Part shown: positions 22,359 to 31,971 of the stretch, piece after piece
Position numbering within the stretch: position 1 is the first letter of the stretch
Layout of the letters: every line of letters starts with the position of its first letter
NCBI GenBank assembly: GCA_964019425.1
Contig: OZ025848.1
Span: 248,001-312,000, forward strand
Length of the DNA stretch: 64,000 nt
Direction: 5' to 3'
Origin: Flectonema sp. DT1601
Lineage: Eukaryota; Euglenozoa; Diplonemea; Diplonemida; Diplonemidae
Position numbers and translations under genes: made by a program
The notes under the pieces: generated by a model
What the model saw: the letters and a program-made list of their open reading frames with translations, nothing else
The model's database searches: none
Told to the model about the DNA's origin: nothing

Positions 22359-22498
22359 TCCCCCCTCCCCCTGCACAAATCTCTTTCATCCAAGCATTTA
22401 CTGCATTTTTGACCCCTGTCATGTTCACGTGTAAGCATTGCAGACAACCTTTATGTGCCATCGGTACCTTTTACAAACCACAGAGATCGTAAAAGTAT

Positions 22499-23821
22499 CT
22501 ATTCAGTGGTATCCTCCTCTAGTTCATCTTCACACAGGGATGTCTATTTTAAGTTTTGGATTAAATGTTTTCAACACTAGTCCTTTGTGAAAGAGTAACG
22601 TAAATTAAATTCTCATACCTCACTTCTTGACGTCTTAAAGTTCTTCATATTTGTTGTGATATTTTCAATAGGTACCGTAAAGCGATTCTCAGCAATCCAA
22701 CGGTGCTTTAGAGCCTGCTCAGGAGTCAATCGCTCTCTCGGGTTTACCACAAGCAGAGAACGGATGAAGTCACGCGCCTGGTTGTATTGTGAATTCCAGG
22801 GGAGTGTTTTTCAAATTAAAAAAAAAAAAAAAAAAAATTAATAAATTAATCTGCTTATTCAGAAAACCCCGACTTAATAAGTGGTTGTGGTTTTGTTCGC
22901 ACAAAACTCGCTTTCATATTTTAAACAGACTTCCTTCTCAATATAAAATACTTACGTTGGAATAAAGTCAGATGCGAAAAAGACTAATTTTCACGAGATA
23001 TAAAAACATACATCGTCAGAAATGCCGTCCCAATATGGAGTTGGGAAACTGTAGTCGCCTCTAGTGATGGCCTTAAACAAGGCCGGGGTATTCTCATCGA
23101 AAAATGGGCAAAACCCACAAAGTAGGACGTAAACAATCACACCAACAGACCACATGTCAACAACAAAAGTGTATCCACGCATCTCATTCAACAGCACTTC
23201 TGGAGCAACATAGTTAGGGGATCCACACGCAGTCCTGGCCAATGTATCCCCAGACCAAATCTTCGCCAGCCCGAAATCCGAGATTTTTATCTGTGCAGCT
23301 TTGTCATCCGGCGATGCGAAGAGCAGGTTCTCAGGCTTTAAATCACGATGTATTATCCCCTTTCCGTGAAGGTATCTCACCGCTTCGATGATCTGTCGAG
23401 TCAGCTCAGATGCTTGCTTCTCAGAGTAACCGTTTGGGTAGTCGTTGCAGATCTTATCAAACAGCTCACCTCCCGTCATTATTTCCATAATTAAATATAA
23501 CTTGTCGTCATCTTCAAACACATCGAAGAGATTCACAATATTTGGATGCTTCACATTCATCAGAATTTTGACTTCTGTTTTGAGGGCTTCGACCTTGACA
23601 TCGATGTTGTTCTTGTCAATTATTTTAATTGCTACTTTCTCACGTGTTCTTAAATTCACTCCCTCTCTTACGCGTGCAAACGATCCTCTTCCCAGCTCAT
23701 CGCCAATTTCGTAGTGATCCTCGATCTTCGCATCGTTTAGATTGAAAATTCTTTTCTTCTTTTCCTTTTCCTTCTTCTTCTGCCCGGCGCGAAACCGAGA
23801 CAGAATAGAATTCGTCGGCAT
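22499..23821 (-). CDS. CaMK-type Ser/Thr protein kinase, copy 2 (three exons)
   Basis: Exons are 23821-23012, 22777-22619 and 22543-22499, joined by introns of 234 and 75 nt. They give 337 residues ending in the acidic tail CEDELEEDTTE. Exons 1 and 2 have exactly the lengths of copy 1 (810 and 159 nt), while intron 1 is 165 nt longer. Landmarks are as in copy 1: GRGSFARV 44-51, Lys66, HRD 158-160, DFG 182-184, Thr197. Most of exon 1 is identical in DNA to copy 1, but the glycine-loop region, exon 2 and exon 3 have drifted, largely at silent sites. Both copies keep all catalytic residues, so both should be active. Exon 3 is inferred from the splice signals and its likeness to copy 1. Confidence 0.9.
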
Positions 23822-23861
23822 TTTCTTTTTTTTTTTTAAAGTCTGTTGTTGTCACAACCTG

Positions 23862-23884
23862 CTGAAAGAATGTAATTATTTAAC
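23862..23884 (-). other. Acceptor site upstream of kinase copy 2
   Basis: Same TTACATTCTTTCAG as in copy 1, 40 nt before ATG 23821. Confidence 0.5.
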
Positions 23885-25500
23885 CGACGTTAACAATCTC
23901 AACTGACTTCATCTACCGACACTTCTAGGAAATAGTAATTAATCAAATTCGTCAACTGCAATTACTAACGTAATATAACGCAACCTCACTCACGTTTCAT
24001 TTTATTCTGAAACATCACCTGGCAGAAACTGTTACTGTTTTATAATTATAACATAGTCTGAGAAAGAATGAAAAATTAAGATTAACTCATAGGGGGGAAC
24101 TTTGATACGATACGAAAAGATTTATCTGGGAAGAATACTGCAGGTCTTTGCACAAAAAAATAAAAATACTGTCACCATGAAACAGGAGGCGTTGAACATT
24201 GCCTGGTTTCTTTGGTGGAGGCCACGTGAACGTAGTTGAGCACCTCTTGCCTACGCTACCGTAACAGTGAAAAACAGCTGTAAATTAAAGTCAATGTGAA
24301 AAAAATAAAATGAAACCAAAGGTTAACAGTGGACGAACCCGACGTAAGGCTTTCCAAGACTACTCGAGTCTTCAGCGGTCCGCTCGGTGATAGCAGCCTA
24401 GGAAGGACAAGCTCACCCATCTGCCTGGAGACCATTCAAATTGGCTCGCTCTAAATTGGCGACCTAAACGCTCTACCCTATCGCCGCGATTGCCACTGAC
24501 AACCTCTAACCAACTATACTACGACCAAAAATAAGGGGTAAGGGGAAAGTGTGCTTATACCTGTACAGCCACGACTCTCGATTTCCGTAGTGGAGCCCCC
24601 CGCGGCACTCCCTATATAGTGCACTATGCTTAGGGGGGGGGGGGGGGGGGACCAGGAGAGGGCGGGAAAATTCAATCGAATGCAAAAGTTCGTAGGACAA
24701 CAAACTTTTCTAATAGTTAGTTAGTATCATTAATTTTAGAACAGAAAAGTGAGAATAAGAAAAGAAGAGATTAGTAAAAGAATAGTATTCATTTCTGCAG
24801 TTTCCTAACATCAAAAGGGTAACAGAATATGTAGTTTCAGGAGCCTTAATCTGATACTACTCGTCCCTTTTTAGGCCTTCATCAGTAAGTTCTAAGGGAC
24901 TTCATTCTGTGTTGAAGTTACTATCGTTCAAAGATAAAAAATCCATCGGAGCTCGCCAGGATAGGGCTAGCAATGTTTATTTACTTTTGTTCAATTTGAA
25001 TTTTAATTTTTGACGTCTGGTCGTTTCACTATTGAAAGCGCCCTTACGCGCTCTCCAGCTCCCTATTTTGGCCCCTACAAATTTTTGTGGCTGCTTTTCA
25101 CTTCCATCTATGGTTTACCTTTGATTTCACAAATCTGTCGGTGATAATGATGTGATGCTGTTCATGACTACTGGCTCGTTTCCTCAGAATTGGCAGGAGA
25201 CCCTAAGCGGAAAGAGAGTTGGAGTTGTGCATAAGGACAATTTCCATGAATACTTCGGACCGTTTGCTCCCTTCTGGATCACAGGCGAACAGGGAAGCAG
25301 AGAGTAAAGCACAGTTTGCCGAATTAACCGTCACGAGCCATTGTCTTGTTGAATTTAGAGGAGTTTGTTTCCCATCTCGAAAATACAAAAATAGTGCCTT
25401 TCCTTCCGTTATTTTATTTTCAATCTTCTTCCCCATTCTTTAAGTGCCGAGTTGTCCCGCGGTTTGTTAGCCGCTTGTCACGTGGCTTCTGACATGACGT
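23885..25500. other. Gene-free region with possible SINE and G-run
   Basis: Holds the block shared with 18134 (24237-24268), a possible tRNA-derived SINE (24340-24500), a G18 run at 24633-24650 beside the palindrome ATAGTGCACTAT, and otherwise unrecognised sequence. The two opposed frames at 25203-25443 share no feature with known proteins. Confidence 0.5.
24340..24500 (-). mobile_element. Possible tRNA-derived SINE
   Basis: On the minus strand GGGTAGAGCGTTTAGGTC resembles a tRNA D-arm (box A), and about 100 bp downstream GGGTTCGTCC resembles box B. The spacing is too long for a tRNA gene. I see no tail or direct repeats, so this is tentative. Confidence 0.25.
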
Positions 25501-25904
25501 TCGCCTTATTTCTCACATCCTTTTGACAGGTCGCACCATATGAGTACCAACACCTGAAAGATGTCTCCAAAGAGGATTTCTACTTAACGCAGTTCTAAAA
25601 GGAAATGTGAAACGAAGCCAAGATTGCCGAAAAAGTTCGATATTTACCGACAGCCTGTACTGCTAAAAAACGACAACAAAAATCGGAAGAAATCGGAAGA
25701 CTCCATTACATCAACAGAAGGCCCCCGATGACACCGAACGGTCAAGGGAAAAGACAGAAAAGACAGTGTTGCCCCCTCGGAAGTTGCAGAAGGAGAAGCT
25801 TCGAAGGGTTACAGCAACACTGACGCCCCTAAAGCGCTACAAGATGCAACCGCCACAGAAATCAGGCTTAATGCCAGCTCCTACAAGAAAGCCATGGCGA
25901 TAAC

Positions 25905-26030
25905 CTTTTTAGTCTAAACCCCAATCTGAGTTCCCAAGGCTCAGCTATGGTCCATTAATCACTTGCCGCTCTATGGCATGTTGATGCCATAGAGCGGTGA
26001 GGGGACTTCCAACAGCGACGAAGGCCATAA
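25905..26030 (+). mobile_element. 3'-end fragment related to the RLE-LINE, with a perfect hairpin
   Basis: GTCTAAACCCCAATC...AGTTCCCAAGGCT matches the 3' flank of the coiled-coil frames at 28905 and 57991. It then holds a perfect 14-bp inverted repeat, CCGCTCTATGGCAT, loop GTTG, 25966-25997. In the two other copies this spot reads CTCTATGAGTGGTGAGGGG, so the hairpin is private to this copy. Confidence 0.65.
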
Positions 26031-26218
26031 ACACACTGGCAACAGTGTAAAGACTGCGGTTTATGGATTCCCTCAGGCGGATGGAAAATTAACAGCACCG
26101 TAACAGTAAGACTTCCGGAAAAGAAAGATATTAGCTAAACACATCTTCTCTCTCTCAGGGCCGTGGCCAAAAGTCACCAGTCCATATGTCATTCAAACCG
26201 ACTTTGGACTGTTAGCTT

Positions 26219-26995
26219 TTGGCTAAGGCCTCCTTGAAAAGCAAGAACAATAAACTACTCGCACCTGAAGAAAACATACACAAAGAACACACATACAAGT
26301 ACATCGCATCGCTTGCTGAACCTCCATCGATCTGCTTCCATCGTTCCTTGGTAAAAACAGGTTACGGGAAAAAAGCGAGACAAACCTGTTTTTATTGTGT
26401 TGTAATTTTAGCAGAGAATTTGAATAACAGAGAGAGGACAAGTGTTTTGGCACACAGAAACGTGCGGTACAACGAAGTAGCGGACCAACTGGCGAAATTC
26501 GCTGCAGGCCTGAAGGAAGATCCACCTCACGAAGATGTTATTATTAAACAACTGCCCACTCAACTTGACATGGGAACATTGATGACGTTTCACAAGCGGA
26601 GAAAACGGGAGAACTGGATCGGACCGGGAGAGGTAAGACACCCTCCGTACATCGAAGCTCTAACACGACCAGAGGAAGTACTGATGTCACGCTTTAGAGT
26701 GGGACATTGCAGATCTCTGATAATCAAAGGACTGAACGAGCTGTGCTTTTTCTGTAAACTTGGAAAGGCGACAGCACATCATGTATTATTTATATGCGAA
26801 CATTGGTGTATAGAAACCTTGAGAGAAAAATACATTAGTCACATGATGAATGACAAGGGAGAGGAAGCATGCCAGCTGGAGGACTGCTACTTACCTGCGA
26901 ATCAACAGCGGTTTTGTCACAACCTTAGACAGACTGGCACAACTATTAGGACGGTAGTATTATTAAAACATCGACATTTCGAATATCAACATTGA
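26219..26995 (+). pseudogene. LINE C-terminal fragment: RNase H end plus C-terminal zinc region
   Basis: A 258-codon open frame. AHRNVRYNEVADQLAKFAAG is the last motif of LINE/Ingi-type RNase H. Downstream, MSRFRVGHCRSLIIKGL and CFFCKLGKATAHHVLFICEH fit the C-terminal Cys-Cys-His-Cys region of I/Ingi/Jockey-like LINEs. The catalytic front of RNase H and the reverse transcriptase are absent, so this is a 5'-truncated or broken copy. It belongs to a different LINE class from the RLE element at 46 and 55 kb. Confidence 0.75.
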
Positions 26996-27620
26996 AGGCA
27001 TCATTGCAACACATCTGAAGTCGTCCAAGTGGACAATTAATTATGTAGTATTAGTTTTAAGTTATCAAAACAAAGAAAGGAGATACGAAGCCTACGGGAT
27101 TCCCACCCCCAACCCCCAAAACAAAAAAAGTAAGAAAGAAAGAAAGAAAAAGAACAGCCGCGCCTAACAGCGCAAACAGCATCACAGACTCACGGGTCGT
27201 GGTGCACTCAAAAAAAAAAAAAAAAAAAAATCCCTTAACTAAAATGCACTCTGAACTTAATACTTCGGGTTCTATGCAATGCTTGGACTGAACGGCTCTG
27301 TTGCGACGATTTGCTCTGTGCTCTGGAAGCCGTTTGTTTATCTATTCGCTAAACACTTAACATTATATTCCTTTCCTTAGCAAATTTTGCTTATTTACTT
27401 AAAACTTTAAACTTTTTCCCACCCAACCCACCCTGGGTGTTTCTTCTTGAGGTTCGCGAATTGTTTGCTTGTTTATTTGGCTTGTTGCACCGCTCTTGCC
27501 TCGGTGCGTTTCAAAGTTTGTCTAAACGACCTCTTGAAGATGTAACATCACCCCGACGTCAGTTTCATATGTTTAATCACTTATTCTAAGTAGTTTAATT
27601 CTTAATTTTGTCTTAATTAG
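26996..27620. other. Non-coding leader before the coiled-coil frame
   Basis: No frame supported. Contains (GAAA)n near 27130 and an A-run at 27211. It may be part of the element carrying the next frame. Confidence 0.45.
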
Positions 27621-27623
27621 TTT

Positions 27624-28742
27624 AACTTATTACCTGTTGAGATCAAAGCTACCAACCAGGATCCATCCTCACTTCCTCCTGCGCCCCCTGTTTTAATTAT
27701 TGAAAAAGATAGAAAAGAATATGAACTTCTGGAAGGAGTAATTCAACGGTTAACAGCAGAACGCGATGAATCGAAGACTTCTCTTTCTGCACTAGTTCGA
27801 CAATATGACTTAGTGGAAGATTACAGGAAACGTGAGCTCGCAAATCTGACTCAGAAAGCAGACCTATCGGAAATGGCGCTCTTTAATTACCATCAAAGGT
27901 TTGTTCTTCTGTCGAACGAATTGGAGACCAAATGTAATGAGGAAAGAGAAAGTAAAATAAGACTTTTCTATACTCAACAGGAGGTCGAGAGTTTGCGTGC
28001 CGCGCGTCCCCACATGACCCACTTTAGTCAACAAGTTTCCCCCCGAACCCCCGTTTTGTATGAATCTGCTGCTATGATGAAGATAGCAAAGAACTACCTC
28101 TCGCTCTTTACAACTACGAGTAGTCTTTTTACTCCTCTTATTAAACCCCTTATCCCTACCCTTAATTATATCACCCCTCTTTGTCCTCTAGCCTCAATTC
28201 CTCCGACAATGCCGCAGAGTGAAGCTCTCGACCGCACGCCGACCAAGATTTTACGACAAGAGAGTCACGTTATCTCCGTTAAAGAGAATACACCTATTGC
28301 GAGACAATGGTCCGAGGGTAGGATTGACTTACTCGAGAATTACTGTCGAGCAGTAGATGACTCTCTCGAAACAAACGAGAAAGCGGCAGAGCTCTCAGAA
28401 CAACTTCTGGATGCCCAACTTCGCCTCTCGGAGCTGAATCACCAACGGTGTACAACTCACGCAGAGCAGCTTGAGCAATCCATGATGTTAACGGGACTGG
28501 CGAGCGATTTAAATGCTCAACTCGCCTTGGCACGGTCTCAAATTGCGGCCCTGAAGTTCCAATTAGCTTCATGGGCAGAAGGTTTGAGTCCGCCAGACAC
28601 AGAAGAACATGAGGAAAATGAAACTCCGCCGAGAAAGTCTGAGCGTTCAACTCTGAAAAAACGAACCCCTCCATCAAGATATCGTTACAATCGAAGGAGA
28701 TGTTCTGCTGATGACGTTCACGGTGACTCCACCCCCTTGTAA
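27624..28742 (+). CDS. Coiled-coil protein, homologous to the tail of the RLE-LINE polypeptide
   Basis: Open from 27624 to the stop at 28740-28742, about 372 codons. No ATG stands near its 5' end; the first in-frame ATG is at 27874 (MALFNYHQ). Two coiled-coil segments (ERDESKTSLSALVRQ to QQEVESLRAA, and ETNEKAAELSEQLLDAQLRL to FQLASWAEG) flank a Pro/Thr-rich hydrophobic middle. The end is basic (PPRKSERSTLKKRTPPSRY). The last two-thirds align with the end of the frame at 54811: PIARQWSEGR, DLL.NYC.AV, SLQTNEK/SLETNEK. The 3' flanks also match. It is therefore probably a 5'-truncated copy of that element, or its separate tail gene. Confidence 0.7.
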   Translation, partial: NLLPVEIKATNQDPSSLPPAPPVLIIEKDRKEYELLEGVIQRLTAERDESKTSLSALVRQYDLVEDYRKRELANLTQKADLSEMALFNYHQRFVLLSNELETKCNEERESKIRLFYTQQEVESLRAARPHMTHFSQQVSPRTPVLYESAAMMKIAKNYLSLFTTTSSLFTPLIKPLIPTLNYITPLCPLASIPPTMPQSEALDRTPTKILRQESHVISVKENTPIARQWSEGRIDLLENYCRAVDDSLETNEKAAELSEQLLDAQLRLSELNHQRCTTHAEQLEQSMMLTGLASDLNAQLALARSQIAALKFQLASWAEGLSPPDTEEHEENETPPRKSERSTLKKRTPPSRYRYNRRRCSADDVHGDSTPL

Positions 28743-29374
28743 TTCTCTTTTTCCTTACTTTCACATCACTTTGTTTATTTAGTTTTTTAGCTTATTTATT
28801 ATTTATTGTTCGTTTTTGTTTGTATTATGTTATCGATATGTTTATGTCCGTCAGATCATAACGTTAATCAGGTTAATTGTTAATTGTTAATTGTTAATTA
28901 TAAATGGTCTAAACCCCAATCCAAGTTCCCAAGGCTTGGCATAGATTTGAGTGACGCCTTACTGGCCTCCTCATCCTCTATGAGTGGTGAGGGGGCCAGC
29001 AATGGTTTTTTTTTTTTTTTTTCTCTTATTTCTTTTTTTTCTTTTTCTTTTACTCTAATATGAAATATTTTTGAACAAAATGTGATTATTAATTTAAAAA
29101 AATAAAAAAAAAATAAATAATGTAAATGAATAATTAAAAAAAAAAAAAAAAACATGCCTTGGGAATACAACCAAAGCCCCAATTAATCGGTCCTTTCTTT
29201 TTTCCTTCTTGTCAAGTGATCGCTCCACTCGTCGATCACCAAAACCGATTGTATTTATATCTGTTCTTTTCTCAACGATCGGCTATACCGATCATTTTTT
29301 TTAAAAATAATTGTTTTCTTCTTCTCGACGATCAGATCCAATTGATCGACCTTTTTTTTTTTTTTTTTTTTTTT

Positions 29375-30746
29375 AAAGGGAAAAACTATAATTCCACAAA
29401 AAAGTTTCTGAAATGTCCGATCTCAACATGAAAGTTTCCGAAATGGACAGCTCCACACAAAAAAGTTTCCGAAATGGACAGCTCCACACACGAAAGTTTC
29501 CGAAATGGACAGCTGTTTTTTTTTTTTTTTTATAGCTTACTGCCAGTGCATTTCGGGGTCGCCCAAAGTCATGGGGATTTTTTTTTCTCCCAAAAAAAAA
29601 TTTTTTTCCTACATAAGGCAAGGCCATCCGACGAGATGAGTGAAATACACCGAACCTGTGTGACCTGGGCCTAGGACTGACTGCGCCCCTGGATCGGCAT
29701 AGCTCGGTATGTGCAGGGCCAGGTATAGGGATGGACGAATTTCGGGTAGAGACACTTGTCCTGACTTGTCAGCTCATAAAACCATGAGAATTCAGAGTGT
29801 ATTAAAATACTAGAGGTGCATCACAAGCGTCAGATAGGAGACAAGAGAAATCCAACATCATGAATCTTTAGAAGAGTGATACAGCTCGGTATGTGTGCAG
29901 GGCCGGGTCACCTACGCAGAGACAAGTCTCCGCTACACGTCGTACCAACCAAGATGAGGTATGAGAGCGCAAAAACCAAGTATACATGATCAGCGGCCTA
30001 GGGCTTGACATGAATAGCTGTGGAGTGGCGAAACCATTTAGTGTTCTCAAGTCTGAGATCACCTCACTGAGCCACACAGTACTGTCCTTTCGGAGTTTCT
30101 GTGAAAGTAGCCCACGGAACACTTTTCTAAAGATTCAATCAGCCGAACTACTCCGCTACTGACTTTCACTTGATTAGCGAGCTACTAGTATATATTATTA
30201 TGTCACCTGTTGAAGGAGTACTAAGAGGTTGATTCAGGCCCTGCACGTATTAGTTGTAATTACAGCACTTGCTTTACCTTAAATTACTCCTTCCCTCATT
30301 GAGAACCAACCCATCTCGGCCATCCCGGTGTATTTGGGAACGAAGAAAAACCTTGTTTTCTTACCGAACAGCGAAAAATCCGAATATCACTTTCAGTGAA
30401 TAGCGAAAGAAAAACTTTTCCGTTTACTGAACAGCGAAAATGAAATTACCTACCATAGCAATTTTATACAGGAAAAAAAAAGTTGTTCACTAGCGAAAAG
30501 TTTTTTTGGGTGCAGGCAACGGAGAAAAAAAAAAAAAAAATTCATTTTGCCAACAAAAAAAAAAAATTTTTTTTTTGCTGTCCATTTCGGAAACTTTCGT
30601 GTGTGGAGCTGTCCATTTCGGAAACTATTTTGTGTGGAGCTGTCCATTTCGGAAACTATTTTGTGTGGAGCTGTCCGTTTCGGAAACTTTCATGTTGAGA
30701 TCGGACATTTCAGTAACATTTACGTGGAATTAGAGGTTTTCCCTTT
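29375..30746 (+). mobile_element. Non-autonomous DNA transposon with iterated terminal inverted repeats
   Basis: Left end AAAGGGAAAAACTATAATTC and right end GAATTAGAGGTTTTCCCTTT are inverted. Each terminus carries several copies of a roughly 35-bp unit, GTTTCCGAAATGGACAGCT on the left and its reverse complement on the right (four on the right). The interior (29520-30580) has no recognisable gene but repeats GCTCGGTATGTG...GCAGGGCC at 29702 and 29885. It is inserted in the T-run of a module F unit. Confidence 0.75.
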
Positions 30747-31449
30747 TTTAAATTTAAACTGATTGTATTTATATCTGGTTATTTTTCTCAACGATCGGCT
30801 ATGCCGATCGACCTTTAAAATAATTGTCTTCTTCTTCTCGACGATCAGATCCAATTGATCGACCTTTTCTTTTTTTTTCCTTTATTCCTTCCATCCCTCC
30901 CGCTCCCCTTATTTTAATAAAAACAAGATCAGCTCAGCTTGATCATTAATCTTTTTTTTTTTTTTTTTTTTAAAATTTAAACTGATTGTATTTATATCTG
31001 GTTATTTTTCTCAACGATCGGCTATGCCGATCGACCTTTAAAATAATTGTCTTCTTCTTCTCGACGACCAGATCCAATTGATCGACCTTTTCTTTTTTTT
31101 TCCTTTATTCCTTCCATCCCTCCCGCTCCCCTTATTTTAATAAAAACAAGATCAGCTCAGCTTGATCGTTATTTATTTATTTATTTATTTTTTTTTTTTT
31201 TGTTGGTCCTAGTCAAGACCTTAAACTGACTAATCGGTCTTAACTTTAACTAAGTGAATGAACCCTTCCCGTTTTCCTTTTCCCTTTATTACTCTCTATC
31301 TGGTCTGTTATGTCATAAATCTCATTTAATTTTATCATTCATTTTAATTTTCACTGTTTCCCATCTACATTTTATTTTCATATAGTTCCGGTCTGTCTTT
31401 AATTTTAAATAAAACTGATCATGTTAACTCAATATTTTTTTTTTTTATG

Positions 31450-31555
31450 TGCAAGAGATACCAACACGCAAGAGATACCAACGCACATACGAGATACCAG
31501 CACTTCCGAGATACCGACACACAAGAGATACCAAGACACTTAAGATACCAGCAAG
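31450..31555 (+). repeat. GAGATACC iteron cluster
   Basis: Six or seven direct copies of (G/A)AGATACCA(A/G)CAC-like motifs, 16-20 bp apart. The same cluster occurs at 52886-52990 (reverse), 59036-59135 and 63836-63935. Iterons of this kind usually bind a protein; here none is known. Confidence 0.75.
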
Positions 31556-31834
31556 GACAGTGAGAGGTAGAATGAACTCTCCTCCTTGTGTCCGATCCTG
31601 ATTATTTTTTGTTGAATTGGTAGTGTTACCTCAGTTTGCTACTCTCGTATCTGTGTTGTGTTAACTCATGTAAGTGATCTTAACTCCTTTAAATAAAAAA
31701 AAAAAAAAAAAAAAAAGAAATTAAAAAAGAAGAATTTTCAAACGAAGTTATAACAACCCCTGCCACCCATTATGATCAATTCCGCTTGTTTTTTTTTTTT
31801 TCTTTCTTTTCTTCAAATATAAAAAAAAAATTAA

Positions 31835-31945
31835 AAATTATAAAAGATGAAACAATGTTATCATTGTTTTTTTATCGATCGACTATGTCGATTACTTCCA
31901 GTTTTCCGTCCTGGTCAAGACGCTAAACTGATTGTTTTTTTTTTT
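31835..31945 (-). repeat. Single hairpin-array unit, reverse orientation
   Basis: One unit of the array family (AACAATG...CATTGTT, CGATCGACTATGTCGAT, CGTCCTGGTCAAGACG) in reverse, ending where the next transposon begins. Confidence 0.75.
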
Positions 31946-31971
31946 TAAAAAATTAATAAAAATAATAATAA

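Larger units (their letters stand above)
20369..22498. other. Gene-free spacer between transposon and kinase copy 2
   Basis: Contains A/T runs (35 A near 20640-20674), a short perfect hairpin CCATCACC-TCT-GGTGATGG near 20925, a small insertion at 21991, and a 22-base C-run at 22337-22358. Frames are low-complexity. Confidence 0.55.
28905..31830 (+). repeat. Module F, forward copy 1 (interrupted by a DNA transposon)
   Basis: Order: GTCTAAACCCC end piece, inverted copy of LINE codons (LAPSPLIEDEEASKA on the minus strand), T-run, CATGCCTTGGGAATACAACC, palindromic GTGATCG/CGATCAC, then 212-bp-type repeat units, the TTGGTCCTAGTCAAGACC piece, the GAGATACC iterons, and GTTAACTCATGTAAGTGATC. The transposon at 29375-30746 splits it. 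Related copies: 52684-54866 (reverse), 57991-59250 (forward), 63082-64000 (forward). Confidence 0.8.

Noticed and set aside
25203-25443. Two opposed frames of 74-77 residues
   Set aside because: Overlapping mirror frames without motif, start context or acceptor.
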